Assembly: GCF_014644295.1 (NCBI RefSeq)
Contig: NZ_BMKK01000002.1
Coordinates: 372,001 to 436,000, forward strand
From: Emticicia aquatilis
GTDB lineage: Bacteria > Bacteroidota > Bacteroidia > Cytophagales > Spirosomataceae
Direction: 5' to 3'
Length of the DNA stretch: 64,000 bases
Shown: piece by piece, positions 34,601 through 44,117 of the stretch
Layout: every line of letters begins with the position of its first letter
How positions within the stretch are numbered: the first letter of the stretch is position 1
Position numbers and translations under genes: made by a program
Notes under the pieces: generated by a model
Told to the model about the DNA's origin: nothing
Database searches by the model: none
Seen by the model: only the letters and a program-made list of their open reading frames with translations

Positions 34601-34643
34601 TATTCCTAACGGAAAACCGCCCTATGGCAAAAAATTGATTCAT
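31605..34643 (-). CDS. Large periplasmic tetratricopeptide-repeat protein
   Basis: A 1012-residue protein with a signal peptide (about residues 1-32, ending SSYAQ) and more than twenty tetratricopeptide repeats filling the rest (for example FQRALPIFNEVKAVASDYQSH and YDKAIAALQKYIRNYPNSSNS). Such proteins are scaffolds for envelope complexes; no catalytic site is seen. The next gene, 74 bp downstream, encodes an outer-membrane barrel, and I recall this pair being conserved in Cytophagales, so they may act together. The start is followed by a normal signal peptide. The gene is divergent from the M61 peptidase gene. Confidence 0.83.
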   Translation of the reverse strand: MNQFFAIGRFSVRNISALLVGTLLQVSHSSYAQNTIAYTDPESHYNKGIELFQKKAYTASREEFKHYIQSTEKTLKENEFNLTNAEYYSALSGLYAKATDADIEIERFVVNHSDHPKAKVIYNDLGKYFYDQGDYNKAIVYLEKATAGASDSQQSLEMKYKLAVSYYQTNNFQRALPIFNEVKAVASDYQSHSSYYAGVINYKNENYDAALNDLKRVENVNPYRIEIPNWIANILYVQKKNDELLAYTEPIIEKPNGKKIDDICLVTAEVCYFKDDFVKAAKYYDKFRNFKRGAVSNQVTFRHAYSLYKTNVFDKAVENFKKIAAQNTEIGQQAAYYLGISSLKVNDLNAALAAFDRAKTANFDKVIKEEAQFNFAKVAIDLGNNQQGINELQDYLKNYPNGKYEDEVNEILSDVLFDSNNYSQAISYIEGLKKRTSKINLAYQRLCYNQGVLDFNAERYARAIQYFDKSLSQPIDAELKNNAMFWKAEASYAAKSPEAEALYKDVLNTSNESLKQKSRYGLAYLNYNNKDYKQASNYFKEFLKGKREESTRQNFEDALVRIGDCYLATKNYNDAITYYDQAIKENKTEKDYAMYQKALTLTFLGKNQEAQQLFDRISAQYPNSRLVDDALYQSGVLELDKGNNQSAITILSKMIRERPKSALMPKALSKRALAYSNMKNFEASIIDYKLILQRYGNSDEADNALLGLQESLNSVGRPEDFSAVVDEYKKVNPANGSVENLEYESAKNLYLNEKYDKAIAALQKYIRNYPNSSNSFEAKYYIADSYYISNDKTNALKYYSQVITDNRTTFVTKSALRAAAIEVSNKSYRNAITNFRTVLFASQNKRDIVSAWQGLADSYYITGNQDSVIVFSKEIINNGGSIVMGATNKAQLLLGKAYMQKNDFVKAEEEFKKTIAMAKDNNGAEAKYFIGEMQYKAKKYKESIKILQELAQDFSEFVYWYEKSFLLISDNYVGMNDYFMAKATLKSVIENSDTPETVDAAKKKLKDIENKE

Positions 34644-34710
34644 GGAATTAAGGATAGTAAAACAAAAACCAAGTTAGGTAAAAATATTAAATCAAACAGA
34701 GTGCCAATTT

Positions 34711-34718
34711 TATATTTG
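34711..34718 (+). promoter_or_regulatory. Possible -7 box of the M61 peptidase gene
   Basis: TATATTTG lies about 90 nt before the chosen start codon. No TTG occurs at the expected -33 distance. Confidence 0.4.
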
Positions 34719-34810
34719 AGAGAAAAATGAAGTAATTTTATGCAAAAAACGATATTTTTATAAAAAAATTGTTTATTAAGTTTCAACAACAAACAAATCC
34801 TTATTTTTTG

Positions 34811-36649
34811 ATGAAAAATACACTTTTTAAATGTCTCCCTTTGTTTTTGTTTTTACTTGGGGTCAATTACCTCAATGCCAAAACACTTTCTGAACCTGAA
34901 GAAAACGGCATTCCTAAAACCAACATCACCTATGAGTTGTCAATGTCAGAGCCTTGGACTCACTACTTTGAAGTAAGTATGACTCTGAGCGAAATTGATA
35001 AAATTGATGCTTTAAGTAAGAAAGATTACGTTGATTTTAAAATGCCGGTTTGGACTCCAGGCTCTTATCTTGTAAGAGAGTATGCCAAAAACGTTGAATC
35101 AGTTTCGGTATCTGATGGTAAGAAAGATTTGAGGTTTGATAAAATTAGCAAAAACACTTGGCGTGTATATGGCAAAAACTCAAAAATTAAGATTAGCTAC
35201 AAAGTTTACGCATTTGAGTTGAGTGTTCGCAATAGTTTTTTAGATGATTCGCATGGTTACCTCAATGGTGCAAGTATGTTTTTGTATGTTCCAGAATTAA
35301 AAATGTCTCCTTCAACCTTGACAATCAAACCCTACAAAAACTGGAATACGATTTCAACAGGACTTAAAAAAGTATCGGATAAGGATTTCGTTTATTACTC
35401 ACCAGATTTTGATATTTTGGTTGATAGTCCAATCGAAATTGGCACACATAAAGTATTGAATTTCAAAACTTTAGGTATTCCTCACGCAATCGCACTTTAT
35501 AGCAACGCTCCGCTTTTAGCAGATGAAAAACTAACCGTTGAAACTTTCAAAAAAGTTACAGAAGCTGCTGCAAGTGTTGTTGGCGAGCATCCTTGTGAAG
35601 ATTATACTTTTATCATTCATCAGTTACCAGGCATCGGCGGCGGACTCGAACACCTAAATTCAACTACTTGTCAAACTTCGCCAAGTGCCTACATGAATGA
35701 AGGCACCATGAAAAACTCAATGAGTTTGATTGCTCACGAATATTTTCATTTATGGAATGTCAAACGTATTCGTCCGATTGCACTCGGGCCATTCGACTAT
35801 GATAATGAAAATTATACTCACATGCTGTGGGTTTCGGAAGGTATCACCTCATTTTATGAAGATAACATTTTGTTGCGTGCTGGAATTTACACACCTGATG
35901 ATTATATCAAACGTGAGCAAATTGCCATAAGTAGTATCGAGAATCAAGCTGGAAATACAGTTCAGCCAGTTGCAGAATCAAGCTGGGATGCTTGGATAAA
36001 ATATTATCGTCCAAACGAAAATTCAAGAAATAGTACAATTTCATACTATGATAAGGGTGGCGTATTGGGTGCTTTGTTAAACCTGTATATTATCGGTGAA
36101 ACTAAAGGTCAAAAATCATTGGATGATGTGTTCCGTTATTTATGGAACGAGTTTTACAAAAAACAAAAAAGAGGTTTCAAAGATGAAGAATTCCAAAAAG
36201 CTTGTGAATTAATTGCAGGAAAAAATATGGATACATTCTTCAACAAGTACGTTTGGAAAGCCGATGCGATAGACTATAATGAGTTCTATAAATATGTTGG
36301 AATGACTTTAAACAAAGAAGTTGACTCAACTACACCATTTTTGGGAGTAACAATGAGCAATGGAAAAATTTCAACAGTTCAACGTGGGACATCTGCTTAT
36401 GATGGCGGACTCAATGTAAATGATGAGATTTTAGAAATCAATGGAGTTAAAACAATGAACCCTGCTGGAGCAATCTCTGACAAAAATGTAGGCGATAAAG
36501 TTTTGGTTAAGGTAAAGCGTTTTGGCCAAGAATTTACTTATGATATTATTCTAAAAGCAAATCCAGCCATCAAGTTTAAACTTGAAAAAGTACAAAATCC
36601 AACAGCGGAGCAAGAAGCCCTTTATAAAAAATGGTTATTCATCAAATAA
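34811..36649 (+). CDS. M61 family metallopeptidase with PDZ domain (glycyl aminopeptidase type)
   Basis: About 612 residues from the ATG at 34811, chosen because it opens a clean signal peptide (MKNTLFKCLPLFLFLLGVNYLNA); a TTG 42 bases upstream gives an unlikely longer N-terminus. The zinc site is HEYFHLWNVKRIRP, with a downstream Glu in WVSEGITSFYEDN. A beta-rich N-terminal domain precedes the catalytic domain and a PDZ domain lies near the C-terminus (FLGVTMSNGKISTVQRGTSAYDGGLNVNDEILEING). M61 members cleave N-terminal Gly or Ala. The signal peptide places it in the periplasm. It is transcribed alone and ends at a bidirectional terminator. Confidence 0.9.
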   Translation: MKNTLFKCLPLFLFLLGVNYLNAKTLSEPEENGIPKTNITYELSMSEPWTHYFEVSMTLSEIDKIDALSKKDYVDFKMPVWTPGSYLVREYAKNVESVSVSDGKKDLRFDKISKNTWRVYGKNSKIKISYKVYAFELSVRNSFLDDSHGYLNGASMFLYVPELKMSPSTLTIKPYKNWNTISTGLKKVSDKDFVYYSPDFDILVDSPIEIGTHKVLNFKTLGIPHAIALYSNAPLLADEKLTVETFKKVTEAAASVVGEHPCEDYTFIIHQLPGIGGGLEHLNSTTCQTSPSAYMNEGTMKNSMSLIAHEYFHLWNVKRIRPIALGPFDYDNENYTHMLWVSEGITSFYEDNILLRAGIYTPDDYIKREQIAISSIENQAGNTVQPVAESSWDAWIKYYRPNENSRNSTISYYDKGGVLGALLNLYIIGETKGQKSLDDVFRYLWNEFYKKQKRGFKDEEFQKACELIAGKNMDTFFNKYVWKADAIDYNEFYKYVGMTLNKEVDSTTPFLGVTMSNGKISTVQRGTSAYDGGLNVNDEILEINGVKTMNPAGAISDKNVGDKVLVKVKRFGQEFTYDIILKANPAIKFKLEKVQNPTAEQEALYKKWLFIK

Positions 36650-36661
36650 TCTCTTGCTAAC

Positions 36662-36692
36662 AAAAAAGCTCGCTTACAAGCGAGCTTTTTTG
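36662..36692. terminator. Bidirectional terminator between the M61 gene and a small gene
   Basis: AAAAAAGCTCGC / GCGAGCTTTTTT hairpin between two convergent genes; its end abuts the small gene's stop. Confidence 0.92.
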
Positions 36693-36935
36693 TTAATCTA
36701 TTGAATCTAAAATCAATTCAAAATCCTCTGACATTTCTTTGAATCTATTAACTACTCTTTCCATAAACGTATCACCCAGCATTTCTTCGATTTCATCTTC
36801 TCCCGATACATCATATTCACTAACTTTGTATGTCTGTTCGTACATACCCGCTTCAAACTTTATGATAAACTTATTGTTCCAAGCATAAAGTGACGCTTTG
36901 CAGAAATTATTTGGTATTTCTTTTATAAATTTCAT
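36693..36935 (-). CDS. Small conserved-looking protein of unknown function
   Basis: An 80-residue protein I cannot name. It has no signal peptide or membrane segment. The first half looks like a beta-rich unit (SLYAWNNKFIIKFEAGMYEQTYKVSEYD) and the second is an acidic helix ending in a run of Asp/Glu and hydrophobic residues. It is supported as real by a clean start, a shared terminator directly after its stop, and the lack of any other gene in the segment. The overall look (small acidic cytoplasmic protein) is common in Cytophagales genomes. Confidence 0.65.
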   Translation of the reverse strand: MKFIKEIPNNFCKASLYAWNNKFIIKFEAGMYEQTYKVSEYDVSGEDEIEEMLGDTFMERVVNRFKEMSEDFELILDSID

Positions 36936-37032
36936 TTTCGAATAATTTGTTGATTGAAGTGCAATGTTACGAAAGTATTTTCAATTCAAAAAACAAATTC
37001 AAAATTTTAATCATACAAACTATAATTAAACA

Positions 37033-38067
37033 ATGAACAATACTTTTAATACTTTTAGATTTATTTATATTTTTTTACCTATTATTATAATTTTAGGTTG
37101 TGGAAGGGCGAAAAAAGATACCGAATTATTTTTTATACAAGGTAACGTGGCGTATAAGAAAGGTAATTTTGAAGAAGCAATCAAATTTTATAGTGAAGCC
37201 ATCGAAAAAACGCCAAAATTTGCGGATGCGTACAATAATCGTGGCCGAGTAAAACTCGAAATGGATAATCTGGAAGGTGCTATTCAAGATTTTGAGAAAG
37301 CGGTTTCGATTGATGATAAATTCTACATGGCAAAATTCAATTTAGCTGAAGCTTACTCAAATACTGATAAATTGGAAGAGTCATTGAGTTTATTAAAACA
37401 GATTTCTAATCAATATAAAGATTCATCGTTCTATTATGTAACTCTCAGTAATGTATTGATTCAAAAAAATAATTTTGCTGAAGCCAATTCTAATCTTGCT
37501 GTTGCATTAAAGCTTAATCAACAAAATGATAAAGCCTATACAAACTTGGGTTACATTCAATACACCGATAAAAACTATGATGTAGCTAAGTTAAACTTTG
37601 AGAAAGCTATCAGTCTAAATCCAAAGCAAGATTTTGCAATAAACAATTTGAGTTTGATAGCTGCCCAAAAGGAAGACTACGCAAAAGCATTAGAATTAGT
37701 TGAGAAAGCGATTGAAATAAATAAAAATGAGATATATCAAAATAATAAAGCCTACTATCTTATAAATTTAGGTAAACTGGAAGAAGGAAAAAAGTTATTG
37801 GATTTGGTACTTGAAAAAAACAAAAACAGTGCTTGGGCATATAGAAATTTAGGTGTGTATTTTCTAAAAGCAAAAAACTTTGCGAATGCCAATGAAAACT
37901 TTTTAAAATCTGATAAAATTGACCCAACTGTTGAACTATTGAATTACTATCTCGGCTTGACACAACAAAGCCTTGGAAATAATTCCAAGGCTTGTGAATA
38001 TTGGTCAGTAGGTCAGAAACTCAATGAAGCAAAGTCGATTGAAATGTTAAGTAAAGTCTGTAAATAA
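37033..38067 (+). CDS. TPR lipoprotein
   Basis: A 344-residue protein with a lipoprotein signal (hydrophobic to residue 21, then Leu-Gly-Cys-Gly). The rest is a chain of about eight tetratricopeptide repeats, the first reading AYKKGNFEEAIKFYSEAIEKTPKFADAYNNRGRVKLE. It is anchored in a membrane facing the periplasm or surface and probably serves as a protein-interaction platform. Its last 21 bases overlap the 3' end of menD on the other strand, so the two messages are complementary at their ends, and no terminator lies between them. Confidence 0.85.
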   Translation: MNNTFNTFRFIYIFLPIIIILGCGRAKKDTELFFIQGNVAYKKGNFEEAIKFYSEAIEKTPKFADAYNNRGRVKLEMDNLEGAIQDFEKAVSIDDKFYMAKFNLAEAYSNTDKLEESLSLLKQISNQYKDSSFYYVTLSNVLIQKNNFAEANSNLAVALKLNQQNDKAYTNLGYIQYTDKNYDVAKLNFEKAISLNPKQDFAINNLSLIAAQKEDYAKALELVEKAIEINKNEIYQNNKAYYLINLGKLEEGKKLLDLVLEKNKNSAWAYRNLGVYFLKAKNFANANENFLKSDKIDPTVELLNYYLGLTQQSLGNNSKACEYWSVGQKLNEAKSIEMLSKVCK

Positions 38068-39768
38068 TTTTTTGTATTCAGCAAAAACTTCAGCATTTCT
38101 AGAACCATCCACTTCCACTTCAATCACAACTGGTCGGTTTGTTTTTTGGTGAAGCAAGTTTAACGCACTTTCGAGACTTGCTTCATCATTAACTTTAAAG
38201 TATTCAACATCATTTTCTTTGCAAAAATACTCAGCCGTACTGTTTTGTTTAGTTTCAAAATAATCACCTACTTCTAGTTGCTTACTTGGCCCATCAATGA
38301 TTCTAAAAATGTTTCCGCCATGATTATTTATTAATATAACTCTCAGATTATCAGGCAAATACGTGTTCCAAAAGGCATTTCTATCATAGAAAAATGACAT
38401 ATCTCCTATCAAACAAGTGACAATCTTATCAGTTTTCAAAGCACTTCCAACCGCCGAACTCATTGAACCATCAATGCCACTTGTGCCTCGATTAGCAAAA
38501 ACTTCTATATTTTTACCCTTTTCTAAGCCTATGAGATTTGAATATCGCACTACCATACTGTTGGCAAGATGAAATATCGAATTCTCAGGCAGTTTATCAA
38601 CTACATTTCTAATCACTTTAAATTCGCAATAATCCGAATTATTCAAAAAGCTATTCAACTTTTGCTTAGCCTTTTTACTTACTTCATTCCAAAACTCAAA
38701 ATATTCGTTATCAACTTCTTCATCGCCTTCTCTAAAATTTAAAAAATCTAAATCTTCAAAAAGTTGCCCAAAGAAATATTCAGGAGATACTTCTACTTTA
38801 TGAGTTAAGGTTTGAAATGGGTCAATCAAATCAGGATTTTCTTGAATATGAAAATGATACGTTGGCCTATTATTTCTTATGAAAATTTTCAAATTTTTAG
38901 AAATTACCGACTTCCCACAAGTAATAAGTAAATCTGGTTTTAGTTTTCGTTTAAAACTTTCGTTTTTTGATGATAAAAATACATCAGCCAATATTGGGTC
39001 AATATTATTTACGTTTGAAATAATATCTGCGACTACCGGCACGCATAACTCCTCTGAAAATTTTTCTAAAATTTTATTCAACTCAGAACTTTGTCGATGC
39101 CCAACTACAATCAATTTATTTTCAGAGTTTTGCCAAATTTCTTTAAAATCAATCCAAAATTGATTCGGTAGTTTTTTTTCTATCGCAGCATTTTGAATAA
39201 TTCTGACATTTCTGTCAAATGAAATTACTTCCTCTGCTGTTGGGTAAAACGGTTCTCGAATTGGTACATTTATATGTACAGGACCTTTAGGATGAACTTG
39301 TGTTAAATTAATAGCCTCATTCATTACTCGCTCAATCTGCCATACTGCGTCAGGATTTGAATAGTCAGATGGTAACTCAAAACTTTTCTTTACATGCTTA
39401 CCATAAATTTCTCTCTGAAAAATTGTTTGTCCATCGTATTGATGAATCCACTCAGCAGGTCGGTCAGCTGTAAGAATAATCATCGGAATTTCTTGAAAAT
39501 AAGCTTCGGCAATGGCAGGTGCAAAATTATAAGCGGCCGTCCCCGAGGTACAAACCAAGGCAACTGTTTCACCAGTTGCTTGTGCCATACCCATTCCTAT
39601 AAATCCTGCCGAACGTTCATCACTGATACTGAGCGTTTCAATATCTGGATGGCGAACCATCGAAATCGTTAGTGCCGCACTCCGTGAGCCAGGACAAAGA
39701 ATGGCTGTCTTCACATTTTTCCTCGAAAATATCTCCGCAATATTATGAATAGGTTGTAAAATTGCCAT
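38047..39768 (-). CDS. menD: 2-succinyl-5-enolpyruvyl-6-hydroxy-3-cyclohexene-1-carboxylate synthase
   Basis: MenD is a thiamine-diphosphate enzyme joining isochorismate and 2-oxoglutarate in menaquinone synthesis, the respiratory quinone of Bacteroidota. ThDP-binding and active-site segments are visible: CPGSRSAAL near residue 27, SDERSAGFIGMGMAQATG near 50, TADRPAEW near 99 and GDMSFFYDRNAFW near 456. The start is taken at the ATG 39768; the longer frame begins at a TTG three codons upstream. The length of about 573 residues is normal. Other men genes are not in the window. Its 3' end overlaps the TPR lipoprotein gene by 21 bp. Confidence 0.95.
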   Translation of the reverse strand: MAILQPIHNIAEIFSRKNVKTAILCPGSRSAALTISMVRHPDIETLSISDERSAGFIGMGMAQATGETVALVCTSGTAAYNFAPAIAEAYFQEIPMIILTADRPAEWIHQYDGQTIFQREIYGKHVKKSFELPSDYSNPDAVWQIERVMNEAINLTQVHPKGPVHINVPIREPFYPTAEEVISFDRNVRIIQNAAIEKKLPNQFWIDFKEIWQNSENKLIVVGHRQSSELNKILEKFSEELCVPVVADIISNVNNIDPILADVFLSSKNESFKRKLKPDLLITCGKSVISKNLKIFIRNNRPTYHFHIQENPDLIDPFQTLTHKVEVSPEYFFGQLFEDLDFLNFREGDEEVDNEYFEFWNEVSKKAKQKLNSFLNNSDYCEFKVIRNVVDKLPENSIFHLANSMVVRYSNLIGLEKGKNIEVFANRGTSGIDGSMSSAVGSALKTDKIVTCLIGDMSFFYDRNAFWNTYLPDNLRVILINNHGGNIFRIIDGPSKQLEVGDYFETKQNSTAEYFCKENDVEYFKVNDEASLESALNLLHQKTNRPVVIEVEVDGSRNAEVFAEYKKLFTDFT

Positions 39769-39797
39769 TTTCAACAATAAATTATATGAAAAGAAAC

Positions 39798-39829
39798 AAA
39801 AAAAGGCACGATAAACGCACCTTTTTTTT
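39798..39829 (-). terminator. Terminator of rpoD
   Basis: A-rich and T-rich arms around a GGCAC/GCACC core form a hairpin (AAAAAAAGG against CCTTTTTTT) between rpoD and menD, about 50 bp after the rpoD stop. Confidence 0.7.
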
Positions 39830-39878
39830 AATTATTTTAACTTTGAATTTCTGAACGGAATTCAATTATTCAAGATTT

Positions 39879-40742
39879 TTATCCTAAGTAAGCCTTCAAT
39901 GCTTTGCTTCTTGAAGTCTGACGTAAACGACGAATCGCTTTCTCTTTAATCTGACGCACACGCTCACGAGTAAGGTTGAATTTCTCACCAATTTCTTCGA
40001 GTGTCATGGCTTGCTCACCATTCAAACCAAAATAATAAGTAATTACCTCAGCTTCACGTTGTGTCAAAGTTGATAATGCTCTCATTACTTCTCTACGAAG
40101 TGAATCATCAATCAATCCTTGGTCAGGCTTAACTTCGCTATCGTTTTCGAGAACATCCAACAAGCTATTTTCTTCTCCTTGTACGAATGGAGCATCAACC
40201 GACACATGGCGACCTGATATTTTTAAAGTATCAATAACCTCGGCAGCAGTAATCTCCAATACCTCTGCCAACTCCTCAGGTGAAGGCTCTCTCTCAAACT
40301 TCTGCTCTAAATCAGAGAAAGTTTTTGAGATTTTATTTAACGAACCAACACGGTTTAATGGAAGACGAACAATACGTGACTGCTCGGCCAAAGCTTGTAA
40401 GATTGACTGACGAATCCACCATACGGCATAAGAGATAAACTTAAAACCACGAGTTTCATCAAATCTTTGTGCGGCCTTAATCAAACCTAAGTTTCCTTCA
40501 TTAATTAAGTCACCCAACGACAAACCTTGATTTTGATATTGTTTCGCAACCGAAACCACAAAACGTAAGTTTGCTTTTGTTAAGCGTTCTAACGAATACT
40601 GGTCTCCATCTCTAATCTTCTGTGCAAGAATAACTTCCTCATCGGGAGTTAGCAAATCTACTTTACCAATTTCTTGGAGGTACTTATCGAGAGATTGGCT
40701 CTCACGATTGGTAATTTGCTTACTAATTTTTAGCTGACGCAT
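39879..40742 (-). CDS. rpoD: Primary RNA polymerase sigma factor (short RpoD/SigA)
   Basis: The 287-residue sigma-70 has regions 1.2 through 4.2: [21 protein letters not shown], the core-binding [47 protein letters not shown], the -7-recognising [17 protein letters not shown], and region 4 ([29 protein letters not shown]). Region 1.1 is missing, giving a short factor as usual for the Bacteroidota primary sigma, which reads the TTG/TAnnTTTG promoters used throughout this window. The leader contains a GGGC-AAAC-GCCC hairpin close to the start. Confidence 0.96.
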   Translation of the reverse strand: MRQLKISKQITNRESQSLDKYLQEIGKVDLLTPDEEVILAQKIRDGDQYSLERLTKANLRFVVSVAKQYQNQGLSLGDLINEGNLGLIKAAQRFDETRGFKFISYAVWWIRQSILQALAEQSRIVRLPLNRVGSLNKISKTFSDLEQKFEREPSPEELAEVLEITAAEVIDTLKISGRHVSVDAPFVQGEENSLLDVLENDSEVKPDQGLIDDSLRREVMRALSTLTQREAEVITYYFGLNGEQAMTLEEIGEKFNLTRERVRQIKEKAIRRLRQTSRSKALKAYLG

Positions 40743-40943
40743 ATCTTATTTTTAACGGGCAAACGCCCAACAGATTTCTATTATAACGTAAAAAACTTAA
40801 ATACCTTGACTTATAGAACAAATAAAATTTGTTAAATGTTCATCTGTGAATTAGTTACTGGTTATCAGAAAATTTGTTACTGGCTTAATAAAGAACTTTT
40901 TTCAAATAACAAATAACAAATAATTAATCAACCAATACCTAAA

Positions 40944-43073
40944 TTACTTTTTCTCTGGTCTTGGTAAAAGGGCTTTTCTTGACAAACGGAATTTTCCAGT
41001 TTTCGGGTCAATTTCAAGTAATTTAACTTGTAATTCTTCACCAATTTCTAAAACTCCATCCATACTTGGTAATCTTTCCCATGAAATTTCAGAGATATGG
41101 AGTAAACCTTCTTTACCCGGCATAAACTCTACGAAAGCACCGAATGGTTGAATTGATTTTACTTTTGCATCATAAACTTCACCAACTTCTGGTGTAGCTA
41201 CAATTCCATAAACTCTTTTCTTGGCTTTGTCCATGCTCTCACCATTCGACGAGAAGATTGAAACATATCCTTTGCCATCTTTTTCTTCGATAGTGATTGT
41301 TGCACCAGACTCACGTTGAATCTCTTGAACAATCTTACCGCCTGGTCCGATTACAGCTCCAATAAATTCTTTATCAATAACGATAGTAAAGGCACGTGGT
41401 GTATGAGGTTTCAATTCTGGACGAGACACAGCAATCGATTCCTTCATTTTTCCAAGTATGTGGATACGTCCTTGTTTGGCTTGCATCAATGCTTGTTCCA
41501 ATACCTCAAATGACAATCCACCAATTTTAATATCCATTTGGCAAGCCGTAATACCATCTTCAGTACCGGTTACCTTAAAGTCCATGTCACCTAAGTGGTC
41601 TTCATCACCCAAGATGTCAGATAATACCGCCCATTTTCCAGTTGCATTATCGGTAATTAAACCCATTGCAATACCCGAAATCGGAGCTTTAATTGGCACA
41701 CCTGCATCCATCAATGCCAAACAACCTGCACAAACAGTTGCCATTGATGACGAACCGTTTGATTCGAGAATATCAGACACCACACGAATTGTATATGGAT
41801 TTTCTGAATCTGGAGGAAGGATTTTCTTTAACGAACGTTGAGCTAAGTTACCGTGACCAATTTCACGACGGCCAGCACCACGGTTAGGTTTGATTTCACC
41901 AGTTGAGAAACCAGGAAAATTATAGTGCAAGAAAAACTTACTGTATCCAGAAAGCATTACTTGGTCAACAATCATCTCATCGAGTTTTGTACCAAGCGTT
42001 GCAGTTGTCAAAGATTGCGTTTCACCTCTTGTAAATAAGGCAGCACCATGAGCTGATGGTAAGAAATCTACTTCGCAAACTATCGGGCGAATCTCGTCAA
42101 GTTTACGACCGTCAAGTCTCTTACGCTCATCAAGTACCATATTTCTTGAAGCATAATATTGAATATCACCGAAGTAAGGTTTGATGAACTGCTTTTTCTC
42201 AGCCAATTCTTCTTCCGAAAGAGAAGCGATAAATTCATCAAGGATTGCTCCAAATTTCTCTTTTCTTACTTCTTTCTTATTATTACCTTCTAAACATACC
42301 GCATAAACTTTGTCATAAAGTTCTTTGTTCATGCGTTCACGTAGTTCCTCATCATGAGTTTCATGACAATAAACACGTTTTTCAGTTTTACCAACCTCAA
42401 CGCCAAATTCTTTCTGGGCATTTACTTGTACGATAATCGCTTCATGAGCAACCTTGATTGCTTCAATCATTTCTTCTTCAGTACAAAGGTCAGCTTCACC
42501 TTCAACCATGATGATGTTATCAACCGTACCGGCAACGATTAAATCTAATGAAGCAGATTTAATTTGAGTAGTTGTTGGGTTAACAATGTATTCACCATTG
42601 ATTTTGGCAACACGAACTTCTGAGATTGGGCCATTAAATGGAATATCAGAAACTGCAATTGCACTTGATGCAGCCAAAGCCGCTAAAGCATCTGGTTGAA
42701 CTTCAGCATCTGCCGAAATCAAAGTTACAATAACTTGAACTTCTGCATGATAATCTTCAGGGAAGATTGGACGTAAAGCACGGTCAATCAAGCGACTGAT
42801 TAGGATTTCATTGTCAGAAAGTCTTCCTTCACGACGTTGGAAACTTCCAGGAATTTTACCAGCTGAACCAAATTTTTCTTGATAATCAACCGAAAGGGGT
42901 AAGAAGTCGGTTCCTTCTTTGTGTTCTTGTGCAGCAACAACAGTAGCTAAAAGCATGGTGTTACCACTTCTTACTACAACCGAACCATCGGCCTGACGAG
43001 CCAATTTTCCAGTTTCAATGGTAATCACTTTGCCATCGGGCATTTCGATGGTCTTAGTGTGAATGTTAAACAT
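40944..43073 (-). CDS. pnp: Polynucleotide phosphorylase
   Basis: PNPase degrades RNA 3' to 5' using phosphate. The 709-residue protein has two RNase PH-like domains ([34 protein letters not shown] near residue 70, [27 protein letters not shown] near 392), followed by a KH domain ([28 protein letters not shown] near 575) and an S1 domain ([34 protein letters not shown] near 630). It follows rpsO on the same strand, the conserved rpsO-pnp order. A hairpin between the two genes limits read-through. Confidence 0.97.
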   Translation of the reverse strand: MFNIHTKTIEMPDGKVITIETGKLARQADGSVVVRSGNTMLLATVVAAQEHKEGTDFLPLSVDYQEKFGSAGKIPGSFQRREGRLSDNEILISRLIDRALRPIFPEDYHAEVQVIVTLISADAEVQPDALAALAASSAIAVSDIPFNGPISEVRVAKINGEYIVNPTTTQIKSASLDLIVAGTVDNIIMVEGEADLCTEEEMIEAIKVAHEAIIVQVNAQKEFGVEVGKTEKRVYCHETHDEELRERMNKELYDKVYAVCLEGNNKKEVRKEKFGAILDEFIASLSEEELAEKKQFIKPYFGDIQYYASRNMVLDERKRLDGRKLDEIRPIVCEVDFLPSAHGAALFTRGETQSLTTATLGTKLDEMIVDQVMLSGYSKFFLHYNFPGFSTGEIKPNRGAGRREIGHGNLAQRSLKKILPPDSENPYTIRVVSDILESNGSSSMATVCAGCLALMDAGVPIKAPISGIAMGLITDNATGKWAVLSDILGDEDHLGDMDFKVTGTEDGITACQMDIKIGGLSFEVLEQALMQAKQGRIHILGKMKESIAVSRPELKPHTPRAFTIVIDKEFIGAVIGPGGKIVQEIQRESGATITIEEKDGKGYVSIFSSNGESMDKAKKRVYGIVATPEVGEVYDAKVKSIQPFGAFVEFMPGKEGLLHISEISWERLPSMDGVLEIGEELQVKLLEIDPKTGKFRLSRKALLPRPEKK

Positions 43074-43186
43074 TTCTTAGTTTAAGATTAAAGCCACGTA
43101 TCCGCTTTCGACGTGGTAGTTTGTTATCCGAATTCCGCGGGGATAAAATTGATATATAACGATGTAGTATCTTCAAAAAACAAAAA

Positions 43187-43220
43187 ATCAGGGAATGCTC
43201 GAATGAGAATTCCCTGATAT
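43187..43220 (-). terminator. rpsO terminator / rpsO-pnp hairpin
   Basis: The 9-bp inverted repeat TCAGGGAAT / ATTCCCTGA, followed on the minus strand by a T run, stands between rpsO and pnp. Confidence 0.8.
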
Positions 43221-43226
43221 GTATTA

Positions 43227-43502
43227 TTACTTACGAATTCCTAATTCGGCAATAATTGCTCTGTAACGAGTGATATCTGTTTTGTACAAATAATCGAGCA
43301 ATCTACGACGCTTACCTACCAATTTCAACAAACCAGCTCTTGTAGAGTAATCGTGCTTGTGAGATTTCAAGTGTTCTGTAAGGTGAGCAATACGAAAAGT
43401 AAATAATGCAATTTGCGACTCAGCTGAACCAGTATCAGTCGCTTTTTTTTGGAAGCCTTTTGCAGCAAAGATTTCTTCCTTTTTTTCCGTAGTTAAATAC
43501 AT
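43227..43502 (-). CDS. rpsO: 30S ribosomal protein S15
   Basis: S15 binds 16S rRNA early in 30S assembly. The 91 residues show the family pattern: [53 protein letters not shown]. The length is normal for the family. It is encoded directly upstream of pnp. A -7 box (TACCTTTG) lies about 40 nt upstream. Confidence 0.97.
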   Translation of the reverse strand: MYLTTEKKEEIFAAKGFQKKATDTGSAESQIALFTFRIAHLTEHLKSHKHDYSTRAGLLKLVGKRRRLLDYLYKTDITRYRAIIAELGIRK

Positions 43503-43541
43503 TTGATGTTAACTTAGATTAATAAATATGAAAAACAAACG

Positions 43542-43549
43542 CAAAGGTA
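43542..43549 (-). promoter_or_regulatory. -7 box of rpsO
   Basis: TACCTTTG on the minus strand, about 40 nt before the rpsO ATG. No TTG stands at 19-20 nt upstream, so the -33 element is weak. Confidence 0.6.
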
Positions 43550-43681
43550 AGAATTAATTTTCAATAAATAATGAAAATAAGCAATAAAAGATTTGTCAAA
43601 TAATCGTAAAATAGCACTTTTTGTAGCTGAGAAAATATATTCAAAATAAGTGTGTGTTGGATTAGCTTAAAAGTTGGTCAA

Positions 43682-43717
43682 CAAAAAAGCCTTTCTCAAT
43701 CGGAAAGGCTTTTCAAA
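43682..43717 (-). terminator. Terminator of the tRNA-Leu gene
   Basis: AAAAGCCTTTC / GAAAGGCTTTT hairpin with a T run on the minus strand, about 50 bp after the tRNA 3' end. Confidence 0.85.
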
Positions 43718-43767
43718 TAACAAATGTTCAACTTAAACTTAAAAATTTTTCAAGTGTGAACTTGATG

Positions 43768-43851
43768 TGACGAAGAAGAGATTCGAACTCTCACAGGCTT
43801 TCGCCCACTACCACCTCAAAGTAGCGTGTCTACCAGTTTCACCACCTCGCC
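43768..43851 (-). tRNA. tRNA-Leu (GAG)
   Basis: On the minus strand GGCGAGG (acceptor) at the 5' end pairs with CTTCGTC at the 3' end with discriminator A. The anticodon loop is TTGAGGT, so the anticodon is GAG, and a long variable arm is present as expected for tRNA-Leu (84 nt). CCA is not encoded. Confidence 0.95.
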
Positions 43852-43876
43852 ATTGATAGACATACAATCTATGTCA

Positions 43877-43908
43877 CAAAACTAAAAAAGGATATAGATT
43901 TTTCCAAA
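43877..43908 (-). promoter_or_regulatory. Promoter of tRNA-Leu
   Basis: TTTG (43908-43905), a 20-nt spacer and TAGTTTTG (43884-43877) on the minus strand match the consensus and lie 26 nt upstream of the mature tRNA. Confidence 0.75.
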
Positions 43909-43930
43909 TTTTTATTTTGCTTTGTACTTT

Positions 43931-43960
43931 AAAAGTAAAAGCCTCGTTCGGAGGCTTTTG
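43931..43960 (-). terminator. Terminator of the tRNA-Lys pair
   Basis: AAAAGCCTC / GAGGCTTTT with a short loop lies directly after the 3' end of the downstream tRNA-Lys on the minus strand. Confidence 0.82.
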
Positions 43961-44033
43961 TGATCCCGCTGGGACTCGAACCCAGGACCCATACATTAAA
44001 AGTGTATTGCTCTACCAACTGAGCTACGGAATC
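43961..44033 (-). tRNA. tRNA-Lys (TTT), second copy
   Basis: 73 nt on the minus strand, GATTCCG acceptor pairing with CGGGATC, anticodon loop CTTTTAA (anticodon TTT), discriminator A. Identical to the copy at 44118-44190. Confidence 0.96.
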
Positions 44034-44117
44034 ATCAAACTTTCGGCAAAAGCCGCTGTTTGTATATATGTAAATGTGTCCTCTGACACGAAGAAGAACT
44101 ATCACTGATAGCCCTTG

